A stretch of DNA of 64,000 nt from Siphonodentalium dalli (lineage: Eukaryota > Mollusca > Scaphopoda > Gadilida > Siphonodentaliidae): positions 64,441,319-64,505,318 of the forward strand of contig CP136069.1 in NCBI GenBank assembly GCA_032622095.1, given 5' to 3'. Positions 14,012 through 24,130 of the stretch are shown piece by piece. Position 1 is the first letter of the stretch. Each line of letters opens with the position of its first letter. The position numbers and the translations under genes are program-made. Under the pieces are notes generated by a model. That model had not been told where the DNA came from, made no database searches, and saw only the letters and a list, made by a program, of their open reading frames with translations.

Positions 14012-15688
14012 TCTCATATATATTTTGAAGACCTCTGTCTGTATGTTTGTTTGTATGTTTGTTTGTCATTAATACAAAATCTACGATTCTCGACCGATCG
14101 GGACGAAACTTGGTACGTGTGTGTAGTTTGACCAGGCGGTGGTCGTTGTCGTATTGGCGAGCTCGTGCGACGCCCGTGCAGCGCATGCGCAGACGAGATC
14201 TAGGAAACGGGTGGAGCTATCGACTTGAAATTTGGTATGTGAATGTATCTTGCCCCGAGTACGAATTTTATCGGGTCGCCGAGCCCGTGCGACGCCAGCT
14301 TCGCGCATGCGCAGATATCGGAAACGGGTGGAGCTATCGACTTGAAATTTGGTATGTGAATGTATCTTGCACCGGATACGAATTTTATCGGGTCGCCGAG
14401 CCCGTGCGACGCCAGCTTCGCGCATGCGCAGACGAGATCTCGGAAACTGGTGGAGCTATCGACTTGAAATTTGGTATGTGAATGTATCTTGCCCCGGATA
14501 CGAATTTTATCGGGTCGCCGAGCACATGCGACGCCAGCTTCGCGCATGCGCAGACCAGATCTCGGAAACGGGTGGAGCTATCGACTTGAAATTTGGTTTT
14601 TGAATAGCCAACGTCGGGCTCATCGGCTAGTCTCTTATATATTTTGAAACAATCTGTCTGTCTGTTTGTCTGTCTGTGTGTCTGTCCTTTATACAAATCT
14701 ACGATTCTCGACCGATCGGGACGAAACTTGGTATGTGTGTGTAGTTTGACCAGGCGGTGGTCGTTATCGTATTGGCGAGCCCGTGCGACGCCCGTGCAGC
14801 GCATGCGCAGACGAGATCTCGGAAACGGGTGGAGCTATCGACTTGAAATTTGGTTTTTGAATAGCCCGGACAACGTCGGGCTCATCGGCTAGTCTCATAT
14901 ATATTTTGAAGACCTCTGTCTGTTTGTTTGTCTGTTTGTTTGTCATTTATACAAATCTACGATTCTCGAACAATCGGGACGAAACTTGGTACGTGTGTGT
15001 AGTTTGACCAGGCGGTGGACGTTGTCGTATTGGCGAGCCCGTGCGGCGCCCGCTTCGCGCATGCGCAGACGAGATCTCGGAAACGGGTGGAGCTATCGAC
15101 TTGAAATTTGGTATGTGAATGTACCTTACCCCGGATACGAATTTTATCAGGTCGCCGAGCCAGTGCGACGCCAGCTTCGCGCATGCGCAGACGAGATCTT
15201 GGAAACGGGTAGAGCTATCGACTTGAAATTTGGTTTTTGAATAGCCCGGACAACGTCGGGCTCATCGGCTAGTCTCATATATATTTTGAAGACCTCTGTC
15301 TGTATGTTTGTTTGTATGTTTGTTTGTCATTAATACAAAATCTACGATTCTCGACCGATCGGGACGAAACTTGGTACGTGTGTGTAGTTTGACCAGGCGG
15401 TGGTCGTTGTCGTATTGGCGAGCTCGTGCGACGCCCGTGCAGCGCATGCGCAGACGAGATCTAGGAAACGGGTGGAGCTATCGACTTGAAATTTGGTATG
15501 TGAATGTATCTTGCCCCGAGTACGAATTTTATCAAGTCGCCGAGCCCGTGCGACGCCAGCTTCGCGCATGCGCAGACCAGATCTCGGAAACGGGTGGAGC
15601 TATCGACTTGAAATTTGGTTTTTGAATAGCCAACGTCGGGCTCATCGGCTAGTCTCATATATATTTTGAAGACCTCTGTCTGTATGTT

Positions 15689-15720
<32 letters not shown>

Positions 15721-16192
15721 ATTAATACAAATCTACGATTCTCGACCGATCGGGACGAAACTTGGTACGTGTGTGTAGTTTGACCAGGCGGTGAACGTTG
15801 TCGTATTGGCGAGCCCGTGCGGCGCCCGCTTCGCGCATGCGCAGACGAGATCTCGGAAACGGGTGGAGCTATCGACTTGAAATTTGCTATGTGAATGTAT
15901 CTTGCCCCGGATACGAATTTTATCGGGTCGCCGAGCCCGTGCGACACCAGCTTCGCGCATGCGCAGACGATATCTCGGAAACGGGTGGAGCTATCGACTT
16001 GAAATTTGCTATGTGAATGCATCTTGCCCCGGATACGAATTTTATCGGGTCGCCGAGTCCGTGCGACGCCAGCTTCGCGCATGCGCAGACCAGATCTCGG
16101 AAACGGGTAGAGCTATCGACTTGAAATTTTGTTTTTGAATAGCCCGGACAACGTCGGGCTCATCGGCTAGTCTCTTATATATTTTGAAACAA

Positions 16193-16226
<34 letters not shown>

Positions 16227-16432
16227 CTTTATACAAATCTACGATTCTCGACCGATCGGGACAAAACTTGGTACGTGTGTGTAGTTTGACCAGGCGGTGG
16301 TCGTTATCGTATTGGCGAGCCCGTGCGATGCCCGTGCAGCGCATGCGCAGACGAGATCTCGGAAACGGGTGGAGCTATCGACTTGAAATTTGGTTTTTGA
16401 ATAGCCCGGACAACGTCGGGCTCATCGGCTAG

Positions 16433-16951
16433 TCTCATGTATATTTTGAAGACCTCTGTCTGTTTGTTTGTCTGTTTGTTTGTCATTTATACAAATCTAC
16501 GATTCTCGAACAATCGGGACGAAACTTGGTACGTGTGTGTAGTTTGACCAGGCGGTGGACGTTGTCGTATTGGCGAGCCCGTGCGACGCCAGCTTCGCGC
16601 ATGCGCAGACGAGATCTCGGAAACGGGTTGAGCTATCGACTTGAAATTTGGTATGTGAATGTATCTTGCCCCGGATACGAATTTTATCGGGTCGCCGAGC
16701 CCGTGCGACGCCAGCTTCGCGCATGCGCAGACGAGATCTCGGAAACGGGTGGAGCTATCGACTTGAAATTTGGTATGTGAATGTATCTTTCCCCGGATAC
16801 GAATTTTATCGGGTCGCCGAGCACATGCGACGCCAGCTTCGCGCATGCGCAGACCAGATCTCGGAAACGGGTGGAGCTATCGACTTGAAATTTGGTTTTT
16901 GAATAGCCAACGTCGGGCTCATCGGCTAGTCTCTTATATATTTTGAAACAA

Positions 16952-16985
<34 letters not shown>

Positions 16986-17571
16986 CTTTATACAAATCTA
17001 CGATTCTCGACCGATCGGGTCGAAACTTGGTACATGTGTGTAGTTTGACCAGGCGGTGGTCGTTATCGCATTGGCGAGCCCGTGCGACGCCCGTGCAGCG
17101 CATGCGCAGACGAGATCTCGGAAACGGGTGGAGCTATCGACTTGAAATTTGGTTTTTGAATAGCCCGGACAACGTCGGGCTCATCGGCTAGTCTCATATA
17201 TATTTTGAAGACCTCTGTCTGTTTGTTTGTCTGTTTGTTTGTCATTTATACAAATCTACGATTCTGGAACAATCGGGACGAAACTTGGTACGTGTGTGTA
17301 GTTTGACCAGGCGGTGGACGTTGTCGTATTGGCGAGCCCGTGCGGCGCCCGCTTCGCGCATGCGCAGACGAGATCTCGGAAACGGGTGGAGCTATCGACT
17401 TGAAATTTGGTATGTGAATGTACCTTGCCCCGGATACGAATTTTATCAGGTCGCCGAGCCAGTGCGACGCCAGCTTCGCGCATGCGCAGACGAGATCTTG
17501 GAAACGGGTAGAGCTATCGACTTGAAATTTGGTTTTTGAATAGCCCGGACAACGTCGGGCTCATCGGCTAG
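16433..17571 (+). repeat. 1139-bp higher-order block (copy 3)
   Basis: Units of 497 (16433-16929), 262 (16930-17191) and 380 bp (17192-17571), matching the blocks at 955 and 2094. It is separated from them by about 13 kb of other unit orders. Confidence 0.75.
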
Positions 17572-18381
17572 TCTCATATATATTTTGAAGACCTCTGTCT
17601 GTATGTTTGTTTGTATGTTTGTTTGTCATTAATACAAAATCTACGATTCTCGACCGATCGGGACGAAACTTGGTACGTGTGTGTAGTTTGACCAGGCGGT
17701 GGTCGTTGTCGTATTGGCGAGCTCGTGCGACGCCCGTGCAGCGCATGCGCAGACGAGATCTAGGAAACGGGTGGAGCTATCGACTTGAAATTTGGTATGT
17801 GAATGTATCTTGCCCCGAGTACGAATTTTATCGGGTCGCCGAGCCCGTGCGACGCCAGCTACGCGCATGCGCAGACGAGATCTCGGAAACGGGTGGAGCT
17901 ATCGACTTGAAATTTGGTATGTGAATGTATCTTGCCCCGGATACGAATTTTATCGGGTCGCCGAGCCCGTGCGACGCCAGCTTCGCGCATGCGCAGACGA
18001 GATCTCGGAAACGGGTGGAGCTATCGACTTGAAATTTGGTATGTGAATGTATCTTGCCCCGGATACGAATTGAAATCGGGTAAATTCAAGGTCAAATCGC
18101 CAATTTTGATGGGATTTCGACAAAAGTTTATACATAGGGTTACTTTTGGCCACTGAGTGTTTTGGACGGGTCAAATCGTGACCCCGACCTGACCTTGACC
18201 TTCATAATTATCAATTCAAGGTCAAATCGGGTAAAACCGGATGTATTTCGACGGGTACTTTTGTCGGGTTCTTTTGTCCGGGCAGTGTTTTGGACGGGTC
18301 AAATCGTTACCCCACATGACCTTGACCTTTAAAATGGTCAATTCAAGGTCAAAGCCCGGACGAAGTCGGGTCACCTTCTAG
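17572..18381 (+). mobile_element. Hybrid type A / type B Helitron-like unit
   Basis: The first ~500 bases are type A: TCTCAT terminus, microsatellite and 122-bp monomers. Near 18070 the monomer breaks inside GATACGAATT and continues as the 3' part of type B: GAAATCGGGT, AAGGTCAAAT, then AGCCCGGACGAAGTCGGGTC and CTAG at 18378-18381. The rest of the 3' half aligns by eye with 18935-19176 and has an additional internal repeat. The unit is therefore a recombinant of two families that share termini. The junction lies where both families have ATCGGGT, so short homology may have guided the switch. Confidence 0.8.
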
Positions 18382-19176
18382 TCTATTATATATTTTGGAA
18401 GATCTGTCTGTGTGTGTGTTCGCGATGAACTCGAAAACGGCCGACCCGATTTCGATGAAACTTCGTATGTGTGGGTATTTTCGGCCGGGGGGTGGCATGG
18501 GCCTATTAATTTGTCCGTGCAACGTGACCTTGACCTTGAAATCGGGTCATTTCAAGGTCAAACGCCCGAATATCACGGAATTTCGATGAAACTTGGTATG
18601 TGGGGTATTTTCGGCCAGGAAGTAGCATAGGCCTATTAAATTGCCCTTGCGACGTGACATTGACCTTGAAATCTGGTAATTTCAAGGTCAAACGCCCGAA
18701 TATCACGGGATTTCGATGAAACTTGGTATATGGGGGTACCTTCAGCCGGGGAATGGCATAAACCTATTAATTTGCCCGTGCGACGTGACCTTGACCTTGA
18801 AATCGAGTCATTTCAAGGTCAAACGCCCGAATATCACGGGATTTCGATGAAACTTGGTATGTGGGGGTACTTTCATATGGGGAGTCTCATAATCATATTC
18901 ATTTGCCCGTGCGACGTGACCTTGACCTTGAAATCGGGTCAATTCAAGGTCAAATCGCCAATTTTGATGGGATTTCGACGAAATTTTATACATAGGGGTA
19001 CTTTTGTCCGGGCAGTGTTTTGGACTGGTCAAATCGTGACCCCGACCTGACATTGACCTTCAAAATGGACAAGTACGGGTACTTTTGGACGGGACAAATC
19101 GTTACCCCACCTGACCTTGACCTTCAAAATGGTAAATTTATGGTCAAAGCCCGGACGAAGTCGGGTCACCTTCTAG
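18382..19176 (+). mobile_element. Type B Helitron-like element, complete
   Basis: Starts TCTATTATATATTTTGGAAG directly after a CTAG, continues with a CTGTCTGTGTGTG tract, and ends with hairpin GCCCGGAC-GAA-GTCGGG and CTAG at 19173-19176, followed by T. Length is 795 bp. It contains about three copies of a 131-bp monomer; the CGTGAC landmarks are at 18523, 18653, 18784 and 18915. Each carries TGACCTTGACCTTGA and TTCAAGGTCA. Shared termini and the shared GAAACTTGGTATGTG segment show that types A and B are related. No coding capacity was seen. Confidence 0.8.
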
Positions 19177-19301
19177 TATATATATATATAGATAGATGTA
19201 CGCGCACGCAGGCTCATACGTACACCCGCTATATATGTCGTTCACGAAGGGGATCACTGTTACAAATTTGTTGGATGATAATTATAATGGTTACTTATTG
19301 T
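19177..19301 (-). repeat. LINE 3' UTR with (TA)n/(GATA)n tail
   Basis: Between the Helitron-like 3' end and the LINE stop codon at 19302-19304 there are about 100 noncoding bases. On the minus strand they end in ATCTATCTATATATATATA. A short-repeat tail is usual for several LINE clades, so I read this as the LINE 3' end. The Helitron-like array abuts the tail. Confidence 0.5.
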
Positions 19302-22300
19302 CTAGACTAAGCTCTCAGATACCCATATATTCCAAAGATGACCAGTATGATGAATGAAAAAATATATCAATTCAACGCCACCTCCTATTTTATTTCTGAT
19401 GACGTCTGGAATCTTTCCCAGTAAAAGTATGATCTTGTCCTTTTTGGATAAGCTCTCTAGTGTTAGAAACAGGTCGACGCCAAAGCGGTCTAAGCAAGTA
19501 AACCAAAATGCATTTCTATGCCCCTCTAAGACGGAACAGTCGCAAATAACATGTTCTGCAATATTTATGTAACTACGATGACATTTTGAACAAATTGCAT
19601 CGCAAATATCAGACGGTGAGCAAATCAGCTGAGCGACCAAATAAAATGTTGATTTCTCTTCGGGATATTTTTGACAGACTGTCCATAAATTTGACATACG
19701 AATATTGTTGTGTACAGATATAAATCTACTAAATGAGGGGTCATTTCCAACCCGGGTCTGCCATGCAGATTCAAATACGGTCCGCGAGTGGTTAATGATT
19801 TGCTTCCATGCCAGCTGTTTTGGAAAGTTTGATGATGAAACGTAGTCTTTCAAGTAATCCAAAAGTTGACGATTTTCTAGAACGGTGATAACATTGTGCA
19901 TCCAACTGTGGGTGACTGGTTGATTATGTATGTAATCAAGAACCCTGTATACGAAAACGTGTTTGACAGTTTTCTCTGTTCCCAGGTTGCACAGGGCCCT
20001 AAACAATCTAAGCGTTCTGTCGTCGATGATTTCCTTTATCGGACGGGTGCCTACAAGAGCGAGAGCCATATCTGTGCGAGTTTGAATGTGTAGGCCCTGT
20101 ATGTTTTTCACACACATACGATGAACTTTCTCCAATTTTGTACAGTTCACTTCTATCTGATTATGAAGCAGTTCCGATCCATATAAACCACGGGGAAGAA
20201 CGACGCTGTTATAAATTTTCATCGCACTAGCGGGAGTAATACCGCCTGCATAAAGACCGGCGTTGGACATCATGAAAAATGTTGAGCGTATTTTACTTAC
20301 TATCATATCAGTGAATACGTTATTGAATTTATATTTGGTTATTGGTATACCAAGGTGTGTTACTTGATCTACCTCTGCAATGGCGCTTGATCCTAATAAC
20401 CAATGCCGGTTGTTTTTTGAAGCTTCACATTTTGACTCATTAAATACTAGAACGAATGTTTTGTTGGGATTAAATTGATATCGCCTTGTATTACTGTACC
20501 TTACACAGATATCACATAGCCCTTGTAGTCCAGTCTGCGATAATGAAAAAAGGGCCATATCGTCAGCATTTGTGAGACAAGAACAGTTTATGTTCTTCAT
20601 GAACAAACCAAAATGAGATCTTTCTAACTCATAAAGTAAATTATCAATGTAAATTGTGTATAAGAATGGGGAGACATAGCCCCCTTGTCTGGCGCCGTGC
20701 GTAACATCAAACCAACGTGAGGAAATTCCAGAAAAAGACGTTCTGCACCATAAGGCAGTTGAGTATTTTTAATGTATTTTCTCTGACCTGGCGGTCATAA
20801 AGTTTGAATAGTAATCCATTAATCCAAACGGTATCAAATGCTTTCCACACGTCAAAGAAGCACGCATATAATTTGCTATGCTTCTCGGACGTGTAAGAAA
20901 TGCATTCCTGTACCATGAAGGACGACATCATACAGCTAATATTCTGTTGAAAACCATTTTGTAACGGGTTAGGGTTGAAGGAGAGTTATTTTGTAATCGA
21001 AGAAGGATAACACTTTCAAACATTTTGTAAATTACTGGTAATAGAGTTATCGCTCTGTAACTGTCAAAATTGTCACGAGGCTTAGGCGTTCCTTTATATA
21101 ATGAGCAAATGACACCCAATTTTGCATTTTGTGGAACATACACAAGTTCAATTATCTTTGAAAATAAAAATGCACTGTACAATCGAATCACCACCGTATA
21201 TAAAGTGTTCATAATTTATGTTGTCCCATCCTGCAGCTTTTTTATGCGGCAGAGATTTGAGAAGGGAGCTAACTTCAGACGAGGTTACTGGATATATTAC
21301 TCGTTCATCTATTGGGCTGAATGAATGTTCAGAAAGTTCTTTGGTTATAACTACATTGATTTTCTTAAAGTGGTGGTTTTGATCAAACTCAGGGCTCACC
21401 AGTGGGTTAGAAAAGATTGTTTCATAATATGATGCCCATCCCTCGACTATTTCAGCCGGGGCTCTCAGAATATTACCATTGTGTTTAAAAACTGAATTTG
21501 AAAGAATATCGTTAGATTTTCGTTTAGCATTGAACAATTTGAAAAACGCACTTTGGTCTGCCTCGGCACACCTATCAATGTCTGCGTTAATTGAATCTAA
21601 ATGTTGTTTTGAGTATTTGCGATATTCTCTGCGAAAGGTGCGCTTTGCCTCTTTATAACATGATAATTCAATGCTAACCTCTCCTCTGGGGCGACCTGCC
21701 TTCAACCAAAGAGAACGATAATATGTTAGTGTATTTCGTAAGCTATTTAGGTGTGAGTTCCAAAATTATTTAAGGAAGGATTTGAATGATGTCTGATGTA
21801 TGTTCATCTGAGCCGAGGTACATATCGCGCTTATGAGATCATTGTAATAATTGTCTAGTAAGTGTGTGTTCTTAACCTCATAATGAGGTAGTAATTTCTC
21901 TAAGTCACTTTGATAAGTTTGAATATTTTCTTGCATTGAGGAAAATTGTTTCCATTTGAATCGGGATCTATCGGTGTTAGTGTTGAGTTCAGGTTCAATG
22001 CTTACTAGTAGTTCAATGTTGAGTATTGTTGTGATAGGTCGATGATTCGATACATTTAGTGCATCATCATCGAGAACATCAAAGCAAAATATGTTGTATT
22101 TATCCATTTTGGGAACCAAAATGTGGTCAATTATACGGAGCCACTTAATCCCGAGGGAGATACAAATGTTGGCAATTGAGCTGAATCTTGAGCAAATATA
22201 TGTGTTGAGACTAGCTCAAGTTCGTCAACGAGACACTTTAGTACTTTACAGCGTTCATCGCCTTTATAGAGGGTAGCATTGAAGTCGCCCATGAGTATAA

Positions 22301-22510
22301 TTTTACCTAATGCCCGATAGCTGCCACACAGCGTTGATAATTTTTCGATATATTCCTTTTAAAAGTCAAGTGTGTAATTGGTCGAAGGTAGATAAACGTG
22401 AAAAATGTAAATGTAACTAGTTTTCGAAATTTGGACCTGAATGCCTATAATTCTATCATCATTTATATCAATGGTCGATATCCGACCTCCGAGGGTCCTC
22501 CTGTTCCAGC
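19302..22510 (-). pseudogene. APE-type LINE ORF2 remnant, missing its 5' end
   Basis: Read on the minus strand, this is the order of a non-LTR retrotransposon pol. The C-terminal half of an exonuclease-endonuclease-phosphatase domain has GDFN at 22278-22289 and the closing motif as SNHRP near 22045; the usual Asp is Asn. A linker with KKAAGWDNI follows near 21235. RT motifs come next: LYKGTPKPRDNFDSYRAITL, ACFFDVWKAFDTVW near 20850, GARQGGYVSP near 20690, and the palm motif as NADD at 20559-20570. The final open frame (stop 19302) has a Cys/His cluster ICSKCH...HVICDC at about 19545-19615. At least three frame breaks lie between pieces (near 22140, 21710 and 20730), and the endonuclease N-terminus is absent. 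The Tyr-to-Asn change in YADD and the frameshifts mark a dead copy. The clade is not assigned. Confidence 0.85.
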
Positions 22511-22539
22511 AGAGTAAAAAAAACACCCCCTTTGTTTCT

Positions 22540-23085
22540 CCCTTTCTGCAATGGCAGCAAAATTTTGAGTTGCGGAAAAAAATGTTTGTTGGTCCCATCG
22601 ACCACCCACCTACCCCGGCATAGGGCCTACATGCCCGGAAAAAAATCTCCCCGGCAGAAGCATAAATTTTATTGCCATAAAATAAATTCAGATAATCGAG
22701 TCCATAAATTCCGCTATCTGAAGTCAACTGTCCATTGCCCAGTGATGACGTGATGTCAGTGATGGGGTCGTTGACGGAGTTATGCCTCTTTTTGTCCCGG
22801 AAAAACTTCGGAGGACTACATGTATTATAATCAGCATGTCCGTACATCCGTGCGTCCGTCCATCCATACTTGTCTCCATGATAACTTGAGCGATATATAT
22901 TGGAGCGGGCGGAACCGATTTCAAATAGTTTAGTCCATCGGGACCACACACAAGCTTGTAATACATCATTTTGAAGGTTATGACATTCCGCAGCGGGTAG
23001 GACCCGGTGTGAAATATACAAATGATGCAAAAGATGATTTTTAGAGGATTAAGTGCCAACATTCAGCAAAAGTCCCTGTTTTTGT
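22540..23085. repeat. Dispersed repeat, copy 1
   Basis: The segment about 22935-23085 matches 26995-27172 in inverted orientation, sharing AATGATGCAAAAGATGATTT, the GACCCGGTGTGAAAT block and ATACATCATTTTGAAGGTTA. The flank 22790-22930 has a GTCCGTC-rich stretch (near 22840-22870) typical of mobile-element ends. The open frame across it joins LINE codons only by chance. No coding function was seen. Confidence 0.6.
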
Positions 23086-24130
23086 AAAATGCGGCAAACT
23101 GAGAAATAAAATTATAGAAACGCAATCATTTTGCGCTAAAATATTGTAGTCTACATACCTCTAGATATTTACTATGATAGTGTTACGATTTCTCTGATAT
23201 AACGAAGATTTATTTTAGATTTATTGTAAAAATAGACAAAACAGCGCAATTTTTCAATTTTTTTTTGCCTCACGTAATGGGCGATAGATCAATATTAATT
23301 TGACCAGGAATATCGTATATAGTCTAGAAAAGTGCATATCATACGACTGAATGCTGAATATGTCATTATATTTAACACGTGCTGTGTTACGTAAGATTAT
23401 TCCAACACACACGCCAAAATTCATCAAAAAGTCACTGTTTTAGGAAAATTCGACACAAATGAATACAAAAGAACAGATATACGATATAGCAGGTTACATA
23501 CTTATAAATACAAAGTATTGAAATGCCATGATTTCGGTGATAGATGTAAAAATTTCTTAAATTTACTTGGAAAATAGACAAAAAATCATTCATTTTCAGT
23601 TGTTTCGCCCCTCTTAATAGGCGATTATTCAATATTGCTTTGAATTGAGATCCCATATATAATCTAGAAACTTGTGGAAATATATACCGCATATGATTGT
23701 AGGATAAAGATGTCATTCTTTGTCATATGTGATATGTGGTGGTAGATTGTGTCACCTCCACCCCAAAATTCAGAAGAAAAAAAATCAGTTTTAGAAATTT
23801 CTGTATGGCAGAATACAAAAGCACAACAACTCTCTGATTATTTTGTGCTATTATATTGCAGTCTACCACTTCGAGATATACATTTTGATAACGACACGGT
23901 ATCATTTACAGATGGCAATATTTCGTAGTGTTCTGGTGAAAGTAGACCGAAAATCGTGAAATTTAAACTTGTTTTGCCCCTCTACATGGGTGATAATTCA
24001 ATTCCATTTTGAACAATGATCTAGGACAAACTCTCAAGAATTGACGAGACACATGTATATGAATGTTGTCGGATTGTATCATCTTCTATCGCATTTGTTT
24101 GATTACGTTATTGCACCCCTCGCCCCAATA
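23054..24130. repeat. Diverged ~350-bp tandem repeat, three copies
   Basis: Three successive stretches begin GCCAACATTCAGCAAAA (23054), GCCAAAATTCATCAAAAA (23413) and CCCCAAAATTCAGAAGAAAA (23761). Each later has an AAAATAGAC/AAAGTAGACC-like motif, then TTTTGCC or TTTCGCCCCTCT, then GGGCGAT/GGGTGAT-AATTCAAT, in the same order. Spacing is 359 and 349. The copies are old and noncoding. Confidence 0.65.

Larger units (their letters stand above)
1..18381 (+). mobile_element. Head-to-tail array of type A Helitron-like units
   Basis: Every unit starts TCTC(A/T)TATATATTTTGAA and ends CGGCTAG, and the next unit begins at the following base. Last bases of successive units: 174, 692, 954, 1451, 1713, 2093, 2590, 2852, 3232, 3612, 4236, 4754, 5133, 5395, 5775, 6399, 6917, 7296, 7558, 7938, 8562, 9080, 9342, 9722, 10102, 10360, 11345, 11985, 12247, 12627, 13007, 13265, 14011, 14630, 14892, 15272, 15652, 16170, 16432, 16929, 17191, 17571, 18381. 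Unit order is: 5' terminus, (CTGT/TTGT)n tract, about 100 unique bases, one to seven 122-bp monomers, then a hairpin AGCCCGGAC-AAC-GTCGGGCT and CATCGGCTAG. TC start, subterminal hairpin and CTAG end followed by T match the known Helitron termini. No Rep/helicase gene is present, so the units would be non-autonomous. The window starts inside the array, so its true length is unknown. Confidence 0.85.

Noticed and set aside
1-18156. Dozens of 60-146-codon open frames on both strands with shared peptides
   Set aside because: They are translations of the 122-bp monomer and the unit ends. 122 is not a multiple of three, so frames rotate through the array, and both strands are open alike. No start-site, splice or domain evidence.
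1-18381. CRISPR-like array
   Set aside because: Repeats are 122 bp long with no short unique spacers, and the rest of the window is animal-type transposon DNA.
22359-23030. 223-codon open frame as a gene
   Set aside because: Its end codes for a LINE endonuclease part and its beginning is a noncoding dispersed repeat; the join is accidental.
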